Shown here: in pieces, positions 1 to 9,400 of the stretch
Position numbering within the stretch: the first letter of the stretch is position 1
How the letters are laid out: each line of letters opens with the position of its first letter
Position numbers and translations under genes: made by a program
Origin: Actinoplanes ianthinogenes
Lineage (GTDB): Bacteria; Actinomycetota; Actinomycetes; Mycobacteriales; Micromonosporaceae
Reading direction: 5' to 3'
DNA length: 64,000 nucleotides
Assembly: GCF_018324205.1 (NCBI RefSeq)
Contig: NZ_AP023356.1
Coordinates: 7,441,501-7,505,500, forward strand
Notes under the pieces: model-generated
The model's database searches: none
Seen by the model: only the letters and a program-made list of their open reading frames with translations
What the model was told of the DNA's origin: nothing

Positions 1-602
1 GGACCACGCCGTGGCTGGGGCGTACCGGACTGATCGTGACCGGGGCGCTGTTCCTGCTCGGCGCCGCGATCAGCACGGCGATCACCATGTCGGAGTGGCC
101 GTACACCGCGACGGCCGGCCAGTTCACCGCCACCGGGATCATCATCGCCCTGCTCGTCGCGGCCGGGTTGCTGCTGCGGATCACCTTCCGGCCCCGCCCC
201 GGCGTCGCGCCGAGCGCCCGGGTCGTGCTGATCGCCACCCTGGTCGCCGGCGCCTTCTTCCAGGGACCGACCCTGGACCTGGTGAACCTGCCGGTCGGGG
301 CGGGCGTGGCGCTCTGGGCGGTGGACATCGTCGTCTACCTCACCCTGCTGGCCCGCTGGTCGGCGAAACAGGGCTGGTCCGACCTGCACCGGCTGGCGAT
401 CGGGGCCGGCGCGCTGCTCACCTACGCCTGGCACTCGTTCGCCCAGTCTCCGGTCGGTGCCGCCGCGGTCGCCGTCGACCTGATCGGCAACACGGTCTTC
501 AGCGCCGGCGCCGTCGCCCTGATCTGGTACGCCTACCGCTCGGTGACCGCCCGTGCGGCGGTCGCCGATATGGGTGTGCGCGATGATCGATCGGTGGGTT
601 AG
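1..602 (+). CDS. Integral membrane protein, 5' end outside window
   Basis: The frame is open from base 3 and runs through the first possible start (GTG at 36), so the true start most likely lies upstream of the window. About 199 residues are visible, with roughly six hydrophobic segments (for example GALFLLGAAISTAITM, IIIALLVAAGLLL, VALWAVDIVVYLTLLA), so it sits in the cytoplasmic membrane. I recognise no family and no catalytic motif. The C-terminal end is short and polar. Its TAG stop (600-602) overlaps the -10-like box of the next gene, so the two genes are probably transcribed separately. Function unknown. Confidence 0.7.
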   Translation, partial: TTPWLGRTGLIVTGALFLLGAAISTAITMSEWPYTATAGQFTATGIIIALLVAAGLLLRITFRPRPGVAPSARVVLIATLVAGAFFQGPTLDLVNLPVGAGVALWAVDIVVYLTLLARWSAKQGWSDLHRLAIGAGALLTYAWHSFAQSPVGAAAVAVDLIGNTVFSAGAVALIWYAYRSVTARAAVADMGVRDDRSVG

Positions 603-605
603 CGT
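600..605 (+). promoter_or_regulatory. -10-like box TAGCGT, probable leaderless start
   Basis: TAGCGT fits the actinobacterial TANNNT -10 pattern. It is followed by exactly 6 bases and then the GTG start at 612, so transcription would begin at or next to the start codon. The same GGTTAGCGT plus 6 bases precedes the paralogue at 1675. No Shine-Dalgarno sequence is present. Confidence 0.5.
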
Positions 606-611
606 CCCGGC

Positions 612-1592
612 GTGAACCAGGACTTCCCCGGGCCGCCGCACCAGGTGCCCGGCCCGGCGCCCGCGCCGCCGCCGCACGACCCGCAGGCTCCGCCCCCGAT
701 GTACAGCGCCCCGCCGCCGGCGGCCTACCCGGCTCCCGGCGGCCCGGCCTATCCGCCGCCGGGTGGTCCGGCCTACCCGGCTCCCGGCGGCCCGGCCTAC
801 CCGCCGCCGGGAGGTCCGGCCTACCCGTCGCCCTATGGTGCCTATCCGCCCGCCACCTACCCGGGGCATCAGCCCTATCCGGGCCAGCCCTATCCGCCCA
901 CCGGATATCCGCCGCCGATCCACCCGGCATACCCGATGTACGGTCCCGCCCCCAAGCGCGAGATCAACAACGCCGCCATCGCCGCGCTCTTCTTCGCGGC
1001 CATCGGCGCCCTCCCGCTCGGTGTCATCCTCGGCTTCGTCGCCCTGTCGCAGATCGCGAAGCGCGGCGAGCGCGGCCGGGGCCTGGCCATCGGAGCGTTG
1101 AGCGTCGCCTCGCTCTATCTCCTGATCGGCGTCACCGCCATCCTCGTCGACGACGACGACGACGGCGACGAGCCGCCGGCGGCCGGCCGCCCGCCCGCCG
1201 CGACGGCCACCGCGCCGGTCCGGACCGGCAGCACCTCCGGTCCCGGTCGTCGTGACGTCGAGGACCTCCAGCTGGGCGACTGCCTCAGCTACGTCGACCC
1301 GGACGGCAGCGCCGAGTCGTTCACCGTGGAGCTGTGCTCGCAGTCGCACGGCGGCGAGGTCTACGACATCTGGACGTTCCCGGCGGGCGCCTACCCGGGC
1401 GACACCGAGGCCGACGAGACCGCCGGCGACCGCTGCGGCAAGGACCTGAAGAGGTACGCGGTCGGGAAGTTCGCGAACGCCCGGGTGCTCTACGTCTATC
1501 CGACCCGGGCGTCGTGGGACTTCGACCGCCGGGTGGTCTGCATCGCCGTGCCGCCGACCGGGGAGTGGGAAGGGTCCATGGTCCACCCCTGA
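612..1592 (+). CDS. Proline-rich DUF4190 / septum-formation-domain membrane protein
   Basis: 326 aa. Residues 1-115 are Pro/Tyr/Gly-rich with a repeated PGGPAYP unit and are probably disordered and cytoplasmic. Residues about 118-178 hold two membrane helices of DUF4190 type (AALFFAAIGALPLGVILGF, then LSVASLYLLIGVTAILV) joined by a short basic loop. An acidic DDDDDGDE stretch and a Thr/Ala linker follow. The extracellular C-terminal domain (about 212-326; LQLGDCLSYVD, four Cys) resembles the Septum_form family. The role is unknown, and the link to septation is only the family name. Starts at GTG 612 behind a leaderless promoter box. It is a tandem paralogue of the next gene. Confidence 0.85.
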   Translation: MNQDFPGPPHQVPGPAPAPPPHDPQAPPPMYSAPPPAAYPAPGGPAYPPPGGPAYPAPGGPAYPPPGGPAYPSPYGAYPPATYPGHQPYPGQPYPPTGYPPPIHPAYPMYGPAPKREINNAAIAALFFAAIGALPLGVILGFVALSQIAKRGERGRGLAIGALSVASLYLLIGVTAILVDDDDDGDEPPAAGRPPAATATAPVRTGSTSGPGRRDVEDLQLGDCLSYVDPDGSAESFTVELCSQSHGGEVYDIWTFPAGAYPGDTEADETAGDRCGKDLKRYAVGKFANARVLYVYPTRASWDFDRRVVCIAVPPTGEWEGSMVHP

Positions 1593-1662
1593 GCGGAGGG
1601 GTCCCGCCACGGTGATACCCAATCGGAACCGGCTTGCCCTCGGTAAAGATCGTTTTCTGGGT

Positions 1663-1668
1663 TAGCGT
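1663..1668 (+). promoter_or_regulatory. -10-like box TAGCGT, probable leaderless start
   Basis: Same GGTTAGCGT box as at 597-605, again exactly 6 bases before a GTG start (1675). The retained spacing suggests the promoter was duplicated together with the gene. Confidence 0.5.
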
Positions 1669-1674
1669 GCGCGC

Positions 1675-2706
1675 GTGAACGAGCAATTCCCCGGGCAGCC
1701 GCACCCGGTGTCCGGTCCGGCTCCCGTGCCCCCGCCCGCCGACCCGCTGGCCTTCCCGGCGCCCGCCGGCGACCCGTTTTACAGCGCTCCGCCGCAGCCC
1801 GGCTACCCGGCGGCGGCACCGCAGCCCAGCTACGACGCGGCCCCGCCGGTGCCCCCACAGCCCTACGGCGCGTACCCGCCGGCTGCCTACTCCGGGCAGC
1901 CGCCCCCGGGCCAGGCCTACCCCGGCCAGCCGTTCCCAGGCCAGCCCTACCCCGGCCAGCCTTACCCACCGGCCGGCGGTTATCCGCCGCCCGGCTTCCC
2001 GCCGCCCGGCTTCCCGCCGGCCGGTTTCCCGCCGCCGGGCTTCCCGATGTACGGGCAGCCCACCAAGACCAACAAGGCCGCTGTCGCCTCGCTGATCTGC
2101 GGCATCCTCGGCGTCATCCCGGCCCTGCTGATAGTCGCCGTCGTCTGCGGCTTCATCGCCCTGTCGCAGATCAAGCAGACCGGCGAGAAGGGCAAGGGCC
2201 TGGCCGTCGCCGGGCTCTCCGTCGCCGCCGGCTGGATCGTGCTGTTCGCCGTGCTGATCGCGGTCGGTGTCCTCAACGACGACAATCCCCCCGTGGACGC
2301 CGGCCCGACCGGTTTAGACCGGCCTACCGCCACGGCGAAGCCCACCACCACCGAGCCGGCCGACGTCCGGACCGACAAGCTGCGCCCCGGCGACTGCATC
2401 GCCACCATCTCCGACGACGAAACCGTCTACGACATGCCGGTGGTCGCCTGCTCGGTGCCGCACCAGGGCGAGGTCTACAGCGTCACCACGATGGCGGCCG
2501 GCGCCTACCCCGGCGACAAGAAGGTCGAGACCGAGGCCGAGAACCGCTGCAACGACAAGATCGACGCCTACGCGATCGGCAAGTTCAAGGACGCGGAGTT
2601 CTACTACATCTTCCCGTCCCGCACCTCCTGGAGCGCGGACCGCAGCATCACCTGCATCGCCGTCGCCCCGGAGAACGGCACGTACACCGGCTCCATGGTC
2701 AAGTGA
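1675..2706 (+). CDS. Proline-rich DUF4190 / septum-formation-domain membrane protein (paralogue)
   Basis: 343 aa, same architecture as the gene before it: a long N-terminal region with PGQPYP and PPGFP repeats (to about residue 128), two DUF4190-type membrane helices (AVASLICGILGVIPALLIVAVVC and LSVAAGWIVLFAVLIAVGV, with the shared loop LSQIKQTGEKGKGLAV), then an extracellular domain (about 235-343) opening KLRPGDCIATI and closing with CIAVAP. The cysteine spacing matches the paralogue. The C-terminal domains match more closely than the repeats, as expected after an old tandem duplication. Function unknown. Confidence 0.85.
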   Translation: MNEQFPGQPHPVSGPAPVPPPADPLAFPAPAGDPFYSAPPQPGYPAAAPQPSYDAAPPVPPQPYGAYPPAAYSGQPPPGQAYPGQPFPGQPYPGQPYPPAGGYPPPGFPPPGFPPAGFPPPGFPMYGQPTKTNKAAVASLICGILGVIPALLIVAVVCGFIALSQIKQTGEKGKGLAVAGLSVAAGWIVLFAVLIAVGVLNDDNPPVDAGPTGLDRPTATAKPTTTEPADVRTDKLRPGDCIATISDDETVYDMPVVACSVPHQGEVYSVTTMAAGAYPGDKKVETEAENRCNDKIDAYAIGKFKDAEFYYIFPSRTSWSADRSITCIAVAPENGTYTGSMVK

Positions 2707-2710
2707 GCCT

Positions 2711-2724
2711 GTGACCTGAGTCAC
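2711..2724. promoter_or_regulatory. Inverted repeat GTGAC-ctga-GTCAC upstream of the oxidoreductase/sigma operon
   Basis: A 5-bp perfect inverted repeat with a 4-base spacer lies in the 83-base gap before 2790. The right half (AGTCACG, 2719-2725) is followed 17 bases later by CGTC (2743-2746), which loosely resembles the TGTCACA / CGTC promoter pattern described for ECF41 sigma factors. If correct, the downstream sigma factor would control its own operon. This is a visual match only. Confidence 0.3.
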
Positions 2725-2789
2725 GGCACCTCACGCCCGGCTCGTCCTGCCCCGTCTCGTGGCAAACACCGAGAGACAGGGGCAGGACG

Positions 2790-3929
2790 ATGTCGAAGAG
2801 GATCGTGGTCATCGGCGCCGGATACACCGGCATGCTCACGGCGGTCAGCCTGGCCGGCCGCACCCGCCGCCGCGACGACGTGACGATCACCGTCGTCAAC
2901 CCGGCCGAGCGCTTCACCGAGCGGCTCCGGCTGCACCAGACCGCCACCGGCCAGGACCTCGCGGACCTGCACATCCCGGCCCTGCTGGCGGGCTCGAACG
3001 CGCGCCTGGAGGTCGGCTGGGTGACCGGGATCGACACCGTCGCGCGGACGGTCCGGATCGACGACGAGCGGGAGATCGGGTACGACACGCTGGTCTACGC
3101 GCTCGGCGGCGCGGCCGACACCTCGGCGGTGCCCGGGGCGGCGGACCACGCGTACACCTTGGACTCCGCGACGGAAGCGGACCTGTTCGCGCGCCGCCTC
3201 GACGAGCTGAGCGAAGGCCGCGTGGTGGTCTGCGGCAGCGGCCTGACCGGCCTGGAGGCGGCCGCGGAGATCGCCGAGAGCCACCCGCGCATCACGGTCA
3301 CGCTGCTCGGCCGGGCCGAGCCCGGCGGCAACCTCGGGCCCCGGGCCCGTGCACACCTCAGGGCCGCGCTGGTCCGGCTGGGCGTCCAGGTGCGGACCGG
3401 CGAGATCATTAAGGTACGCCCGGACGGCGTCGACCTGGCCGACGGCACGACCGCACCGGCCGACGCGATCCTGTGGACCAGCGGCGTGCGGGTCGCACCC
3501 CTGCCCGCGGCGGCCGGGCTGACCGTCGACGAGCACGGCCGGATCGTCACCGACGACGCGCTGCGCTCGGTCTCGCACCCGGAGATCTGGGCGATCGGTG
3601 ACGCCGCCCGGATCACCCAGCGCTACGGCGTCATGCACGGGACCTGCCAGGGCGGGATGCCGACCGCCGCGCACACCGCCGCGCAGATCGTCCGCGAGCT
3701 GGACGGCAAGCCGGTCCGGCCGTTCCGGTTCGGCTATTACCACGCCCCGGTCAGCCTGGGCCGCCGCGACGCGGTCGTGCAGTTCACCCACGCCGACGAC
3801 GCCCCGGCCCGGTGGTGCCTGACCGGCCGGGTGGCGGTCTGGTACAAGGAGACCGTGACCTCGTCCCCGTGGCCGACCTTCCGGCGCGCCCTGAAGCACC
3901 CCGGCTCGGTGATGGTGTGGCGTCGGTGA
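2790..3929 (+). CDS. NAD(P)/FAD-dependent oxidoreductase (NDH-2-like fold)
   Basis: 379 aa pyridine nucleotide-disulfide oxidoreductase family protein. The N-terminal Rossmann motif VVIGAGYTG (residues 5-13) binds FAD. A second glycine-rich motif VVVCGSGLTGLEAAAE (about 145-160) binds NAD(P)H. The late FAD motif WAIGDAAR lies near 269. There is no redox-active CxxxxC pair, so it resembles NADH:quinone oxidoreductase-like or ferredoxin-reductase-like members; the electron acceptor is unknown. GGGGCAGGA precedes the ATG. It overlaps the next gene, an ECF41 sigma factor, by GTGA. ECF41 sigma genes are typically paired with an oxidoreductase, carboxymuconolactone decarboxylase or epimerase, which fits this arrangement. 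Confidence 0.85.
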   Translation: MSKRIVVIGAGYTGMLTAVSLAGRTRRRDDVTITVVNPAERFTERLRLHQTATGQDLADLHIPALLAGSNARLEVGWVTGIDTVARTVRIDDEREIGYDTLVYALGGAADTSAVPGAADHAYTLDSATEADLFARRLDELSEGRVVVCGSGLTGLEAAAEIAESHPRITVTLLGRAEPGGNLGPRARAHLRAALVRLGVQVRTGEIIKVRPDGVDLADGTTAPADAILWTSGVRVAPLPAAAGLTVDEHGRIVTDDALRSVSHPEIWAIGDAARITQRYGVMHGTCQGGMPTAAHTAAQIVRELDGKPVRPFRFGYYHAPVSLGRRDAVVQFTHADDAPARWCLTGRVAVWYKETVTSSPWPTFRRALKHPGSVMVWRR

Positions 3930-4789
3930 CCGTCTTCGATCAGTATCGGAACCTGCTCTTCTCCATCGCCTACCGGATCCTCGGCAGCGCCGCGGACGCC
4001 GAGGACGCGGTGCAGGACTCCTGGCTCAAGTGGTCGGCGGCCGACCGGTCGAAGGTCGCCGACCCGAAGGCGTACCTGGTCCGGATCGTGTCGAACACGG
4101 CGCTGGACCGGCTGCGGGCGGCCAGTGCCCGCCGCGAGACGTACCTCGGGCCGTGGCTGCCGGAGCCGATCCTGACCAGCGGCGAGGTGCCGGACGTGGC
4201 GCCCGCGCTGTTGCTGGTCCTGGAGAACCTGACACCCCTGGAGCGGGCCGTCTTCGTGCTGCGCGAGGCGTTCGCGTTCAGCTACGACGAGATCGCCGAG
4301 GCGGTGGAGCGCACCCCGGAGAGCGTGCGGCAGACGGCGCACCGGGCGCGCGAGCACGTCCGTGCGCGGCGTCCCCGGTTCCCGGCGGACCGCGACCGGC
4401 AGCGCGCGGTGACCGAGCGCTTCTTCGCGGCCGCCACCGGCGGCGACATCAACACGCTGATGGAGTTGCTCGCGCCGGACGTCACGCTGTGGACCGACGG
4501 CGGCGGCAAGGTACGCCAGGCGATGCGCCCGGTGCACGGTGCCGAACGCGTCGCGACCTGGCTGGCCGGGGTGGGCAGCCGGCCCTACGAGGGCGTGCGG
4601 CCGGACCAGATGTCGGCCGCGCTGGTCGAGCTGAACGGCGGCGCCGGCGTGGTGTTCTCCGGGGCCGGCCGGGTGATCGCCACGATCACGCTCGACCTGG
4701 ACGACGACGGCCGGGTGGCGGCGATCCTCAACACCGCCAACCCGGACAAACTCGCCGCGATACGAAGTGGCGTGGTCCACTCGCTGTGA
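3926..4789 (+). CDS. ECF41-type RNA polymerase sigma factor with SnoaL-like C-terminal domain
   Basis: 287 aa. Region sigma2 (FDQYRNLLFSIAYRILG through EDAVQDSWLKW) and region sigma4 (LERAVFVLREAFAFSYDEIA, a helix-turn-helix) are followed by an NTF2/SnoaL-like extension from about residue 160. That extension carries the two ECF41 hallmarks: DGGGKV (about 190) and NPDKL near the end. In ECF41 factors this domain stands in for a separate anti-sigma factor and tunes activity. The GTG at 3926 overlaps the upstream stop as GTGA. A longer reading from 3812 is possible but would overlap the oxidoreductase by over 100 bases. Confidence 0.9.
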   Translation: MTVFDQYRNLLFSIAYRILGSAADAEDAVQDSWLKWSAADRSKVADPKAYLVRIVSNTALDRLRAASARRETYLGPWLPEPILTSGEVPDVAPALLLVLENLTPLERAVFVLREAFAFSYDEIAEAVERTPESVRQTAHRAREHVRARRPRFPADRDRQRAVTERFFAAATGGDINTLMELLAPDVTLWTDGGGKVRQAMRPVHGAERVATWLAGVGSRPYEGVRPDQMSAALVELNGGAGVVFSGAGRVIATITLDLDDDGRVAAILNTANPDKLAAIRSGVVHSL

Positions 4790-4803
4790 CCCGCCGGCGG
4801 GCC

Positions 4804-5430
4804 TCAGGCCTGCTGGCGGGCCTTGCGGCGCTCGCCGATCTCCCAGGCGATCACGTACTGCCGGATCATCTGGGCGAGCGGGTCGATCGTCTTGAAGATC
4901 AGCACCACGTGGTAGCCGGGCTCGTCGCCGGCCGGGCGGACCGCGTACACCTTGCCCTTGATCTCGGCCTCGCCGTTGCCCAGCCAGACCAGGGCGCGCA
5001 TGTAGTCGCCCTCCTTGAGCATCGTGGCGTCGTTGACCCAGAACCGCAGGCCACCCTCGCTGATGTCAAGCATCTGGCCCTGGAGCCAGCTGGGACCCCA
5101 CTCGCCGAACAGGCGGATCGGGGCGCCGGCGCCGCCGCGGGCGAACTCCCGGCGGTTGCTGATCTCCGGCTCCGCGGTCGGGAACAGCGTCCACCGGAAC
5201 GGCGACGAGTCACTGACGCCCTTGAGCAGCACCGGCATCTTGATCCGGGTACGCGGCGGCACCCAGAACACCTCGAACTCGTAGCCGGGCAGGAAGCCGT
5301 CCGGCCCGCTGGTCTCCAGCGGAGCGGCCACACTGAACGTGCCGTCGTCCACCGATTCGAGGCGGGAACGGATGTTCACACCGTCCGCGAGGGCGAGGAA
5401 AATCGGGGAGCCGATCTCAGGCAGGTCCAT
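4804..5430 (-). CDS. PilZ-domain protein, probable c-di-GMP receptor
   Basis: 208 aa. The N-terminal half (about 1-100) resembles the YcgR-like flanking domain. The C-terminal PilZ domain shows both c-di-GMP motifs: RREFAR (arginines of RxxxR) and, about 30 residues later, DISEGG (D/NxSxxG). It is therefore likely a cytosolic c-di-GMP sensor with no output domain beyond YcgR-N/PilZ. I chose the ATG at 5430 (MDLPEIGSP). A 21-residue upstream extension to 5493 is basic and overlaps a perfect 14-bp hairpin in the leader. AAAGG lies just after that hairpin and 9 bases before the ATG. Confidence 0.85.
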   Translation of the reverse strand: MDLPEIGSPIFLALADGVNIRSRLESVDDGTFSVAAPLETSGPDGFLPGYEFEVFWVPPRTRIKMPVLLKGVSDSSPFRWTLFPTAEPEISNRREFARGGAGAPIRLFGEWGPSWLQGQMLDISEGGLRFWVNDATMLKEGDYMRALVWLGNGEAEIKGKVYAVRPAGDEPGYHVVLIFKTIDPLAQMIRQYVIAWEIGERRKARQQA

Positions 5431-5444
5431 CAGAGCGGGCCTTT

Positions 5445-5507
5445 CACGTCGCCGAGCCCGCACCGCGCGGGTCGCCCTTGCATGTCGGCGCACGGCTCGG
5501 CGACGTG
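5445..5507 (-). promoter_or_regulatory. Perfect 14-bp stem-loop in the leader of the PilZ gene
   Basis: CACGTCGCCGAGCC (5445-5458) and GGCTCGGCGACGTG (5494-5507) are exact reverse complements separated by a 35-base G/C-rich loop. In the transcript of the PilZ gene the stem ends 14 bases before the ATG and directly abuts the AAAGG ribosome-binding sequence. This suits an attenuator, RNA switch or protein-binding leader. It could also terminate the LLM oxidoreductase transcript arriving from upstream, although no U-run follows. Confidence 0.5.
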
Positions 5508-5556
5508 AGGAGTCGCCCGGCGACTACCCGTTTAGCAACCGGGAATCGCCCGGCGG

Positions 5557-6438
5557 CTACCCGTTGAGCAGTCCGAGGACGGTGTCCATCGCCTTGAGCT
5601 TCTCGGCGCCGGAGCCGAGGAAGGCGTCCGGGACGATCAGCTCGTCCAGGCCGGCCGCGCGGTACTCGGCGATGGCGTCGGCCAGTTTCGCCGGGCTGCC
5701 GCCGATGGCCGGCATCGCCACGTGCTCCGGCAGCGGGCCGTTGACCACGGTGAGCGCCTGGGCGGTGCGCTCGATCGACTTCGGGTCCCGGCCGCGCTCG
5801 GCGCAGAACCGGTCGAGGACGGCGGACTTGTGCGCGAACAGGTCGGGCAGGCCCCAGGTGTTCCACATGTCGGCGTACTCGGCGACCACGCCGAGCATCC
5901 GCTTCTCGCCCTTGGCGCCGATCATGATGGGCAGCGGGTCCTGCACCGGCTTCGGCTCGCAGACCGCGTCGGTGAGCTGGTAGTACTCACCGTCCAGGGT
6001 GGTCCGCGACTGGCGCAGCAGCCCGTGCAGCACCTGGAGCGCCTCGACGAAGCGGTCCAGCAGCTGCTTGGTCGGGGGCAGCTCGATGCCGTACTGCTCG
6101 TGCTCGTTGACCTGCCAGCCGGCGCCGACGCCGAGGGTGAACCGGCCGCCGGTGACGTGGTCGACGGTGGCCGCCATGTTGGCCACCACGGCCGGGTGCC
6201 GATAGGTGTTGCCGTAGACGAGGGTGCCGATCCGCACCCGCGGGACGGCCGCGCCGAGGGCGGCGACCAGCGAGCCGGCCTCCAGCGTGGGGTGGTCGGG
6301 GTCGCGGCCGGTGCCGGCGTTCGGCATGAAGTGGTCGGCGATCCAGACGCCGTCCCAGCCGGTCTCTTCCGCGTGACGGGCGGTCTGAAGGATGTCGGAC
6401 CACGGCTGACCCGCACCCGGCCAGATCGAAATGCGCAT
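5557..6438 (-). CDS. LLM-class (F420-dependent type) oxidoreductase
   Basis: 293 aa luciferase-like monooxygenase fold. It begins MRISIWPGAGQPW and has the family's DGVWIADHF strand-helix, a TLVYGNTYRHP segment, the GGRFTLGVGAGW signature (about 109-120) and LPIMIGAKGEKRML (about 183). Most actinobacterial members of this type use F420 as hydride carrier; the substrate cannot be told from sequence. The ATG at 6438 lies 6 bases after a TAGGGT box on the coding strand, so it may be leaderless. It lies upstream of the PilZ gene on the same strand, with 126 bases between the coding regions. Confidence 0.85.
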   Translation of the reverse strand: MRISIWPGAGQPWSDILQTARHAEETGWDGVWIADHFMPNAGTGRDPDHPTLEAGSLVAALGAAVPRVRIGTLVYGNTYRHPAVVANMAATVDHVTGGRFTLGVGAGWQVNEHEQYGIELPPTKQLLDRFVEALQVLHGLLRQSRTTLDGEYYQLTDAVCEPKPVQDPLPIMIGAKGEKRMLGVVAEYADMWNTWGLPDLFAHKSAVLDRFCAERGRDPKSIERTAQALTVVNGPLPEHVAMPAIGGSPAKLADAIAEYRAAGLDELIVPDAFLGSGAEKLKAMDTVLGLLNG

Positions 6439-6444
6439 ACGGTA

Positions 6445-6450
6445 ACCCTA
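6445..6450 (-). promoter_or_regulatory. -10-like box TAGGGT for the LLM oxidoreductase
   Basis: On the minus strand TAGGGT (TANNNT pattern) is followed by 6 bases and the ATG at 6438, matching the leaderless arrangement seen at 600 and 1663. Confidence 0.4.
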
Positions 6451-6485
6451 TCGGCGTGATCGACCTTGCTCGAACCCATCAATAG

Positions 6486-9400
6486 GTGTCTATTAATCCG
6501 ATGAGTGCAGTCAGCAGACGTGAGCTTCTCGCCGGGGTCGCCGGTGCCACCGTCCTGGGCCCGGCCGTCGCCGGGGCCGCCTCCGCCGCGACCCGGCGCA
6601 CCGGGCTGCGGCAGGGCACCGGCCTGGCGGTGCGCCAGTCGCCGGACGGTAAGCGGATCGCGATGGACCTGGCCGGGGTGCTGTGGGTGCTGCCCGCCCC
6701 GGGCGGTCCGGCCCGGCGGCTGACCGGGGACCTCTTCGACGTGGCCCAGCCGGACTGGGCGCCGGACGGGGCGAGCCTCGTGGTCCAGTCGTACCGGGCC
6801 GGGTCGTTCGACCTGTGGCTGATCCGGCCGGACGGGTCGGGCCTGCGCCGGCTCACCACCGGCCCGTTCGACCACCGCGAGCCGCGGTTCGCCCCGGACG
6901 GCCGCCGGCTCGCGTTCTCCAGCGACCGGGACGGCAGCTACGGCATCCACCTGCTCGACCTGGCCTCCGGCGCGATCACCGCGGTGCCCGGCGGCACCAC
7001 CGCCGAGGAGTACGAACCGGCCTGGTCCCCGGACGGCGCCCGGATCGCGTTCGTGGTCGCCAACACCCGGATCGACGTGGTCGAGGTGGCGACCGGCACC
7101 CGCACCACCCGGGTCACCGTTCCGGCCGGCCAGGTGATCCACGGACCGGAGTGGACGCCGGACGGTTCCGGGATCGTCTACCAGGTGCTCCTGGACGGCC
7201 GCAGCGAGCTGTGGCGGGACGGCAAACCCGAGATCACCGGCGAGGAGGTCTTTCCGTTCCGGGTCAGCTTCGGTCCGGACGGCAGTTTCGTGTACGCCGC
7301 CGACGGCGTGATCCGGCGCCGCCGGCTGGGCGCGCCGGCCCGGTCGGAGATCGGTTTCGCCGCGGCGGTCCCGCTGACCACCCCGGAGTACCGCAAACGG
7401 TCCCGGGACTTCGAGTCGGTCCACCCGCGCCCGGTGCTCGGCATCGGCAGCCCGGTGCTCTCCCCGGACGGCCGGTCGGTGGCGTTCCGCGCGCTCAACG
7501 ACATCTGGACGATGCGGATCGGGCAGCCGCCGAGGCCGCTCACCCGGGACTCCTGGTGGAAGTCCGACCCGGCCTGGTCGCCGGACGGCAAATACCTGTC
7601 CTATTCCACCGACCGGGCCGGCAAGCTCGACATCTGGCTGCGTGACCTGGCGACCGGCGCGGACCGGCAGCTGACCGCGCTGCCGAACGCGGCGGCGGTG
7701 TCCGGCAGCTGGTCCGCGGACAGCTCCCGGCTGGCGTTCCTGGACCAGACCGGCGCGCTCCACACGGTGGAGGTGGCCACCGGCGCGGTCCGCAAGCTGT
7801 TCACCGCGACCTTCGAGCCGGGCCGCCCGAGCTGGTCCGCCGACGGCCGGACCATCGCGCTGGCCGCGATCGTGCCCTACTCGGCCCGCTTCCGGGAGGG
7901 CCTCAGCAAGATCCTGCTGGTCGACACGGCCACCGGCGCCGGCCGGTACGTCGACCCCCTCCCGGACCGCTCCCTGCAGACCCGTGGCGACGACGGCCCG
8001 GTCTGGTCCCCGGACGGCACGCGGCTCGCCTTCGTGGTGGCCAGCGTGCTCTGGGTCGTCGACGTGCACCCGGACGGCACGTTCGCCGGGGAGCCCCGGC
8101 AGGTCACCCGCGAGGTCACCGACGCGCCCAGCTGGAGCGGCGACTCGACGCGGCTGCTCTACCTCAACGGTGGGCGGCTGCGGCTGGTCGAGGCGGGCGG
8201 CGGCTCACCGCGTACCGTAAAGGTGAATTTGACCTGGGCGAACACCGCGCCTCGCGGGCGGACCGTGATCCGGGCGGGCCGGTATTGGGACGGCGTCAGC
8301 CGGACCCTCGGCCGGGACGTCGACGTGGTCGTCGAGGGGCACCGGATCGTCGAGGTCGGGCCGCATCGCGACGACCGGGACGGGCGGCTGGTCGACGCGC
8401 GCGACGCGGTGGTCACGCCCGGCCTGATCGACATGCATCACCACCGGGAGATGCAGGGGTATTCCTACGGGGCGCGGCAGGGGCGGCTGTGGCTCTCGCT
8501 CGGGATCACCACCACGCGGTCGCCGGGCAGTCCCGCCTATCAGATGGTCGAGGAGCGCGAGTCGATCCAGTCCGGTGCGCGGATCGGGCCGCGCTACTTC
8601 GCCACCGGCGAGGCGGTCGACGGGTCCCGGATCTTCTACAACTTCATGCGCCCCACCTTCGACGCGGCGCAGGTCGCCCTGGAACTGGAACGGGCCGGCG
8701 CGCTCGACTACGACCTGATGAAGTCCTACGTGCGGCTCGCCCCGGAGCGGCAGCGGCAGGTGATCGCCTGGGCGCACCGGCACGGCGTGCACGCTACCTC
8801 GCACTACCACTATCCGGCGTTCGCGTTCGGTGGTGACGGGCAGGAGCACGTCGGCGCGACCAGCCGGTTCGGGTACTCGCGGACGGTCACCCCGCTGGGC
8901 TCGGCCTACTCGGACGTGGCGGACATCTTCATCGGCAGCCGGGCCACGCTGACACCGACCCTGTTCGGCGCGGTCACCCTGCTCGGCGACGACGCCGGGC
9001 TGGTGGACGACGTGCGGGTGCGTACCCTCTATCCGAGCTGGGAATACGCGACGCTGCGCGGCATCGCGGAGACCGCGCGGACCACCGACCAGACGGTGAA
9101 CCGGCAGAACCTGGCCCGGCAGGTGGCGCACGTGGCCCGGGTGCTGCGCGGCGGCGGCCGGGTGATCACCGGCACCGACTCGCCGATCTCGCCGAACGCG
9201 GTCAGCACCCACCTCAACCTGCGCGCCATGGTCGCCTACGGGATGACGCCGTGGGAGGCGCTGAGCACCGCCACCCGGATCCCGGCCGACTTCCTGGGCG
9301 AGCCGCTGGGCCGGATCGCGCCCGGGCGCTACGCCGACCTGGTGATCCTGGGCGGTGACCCGCTGACCGACATCGATCAGGCCGCGAACGTCCGGCAGGT

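Noticed and set aside
5922-8069. 715-residue open frame on the minus strand opposite the propeller-amidohydrolase
   Set aside because: It is antisense to a clear protein, rich in Arg/Pro/Gly with no family motif; a high-GC shadow frame.
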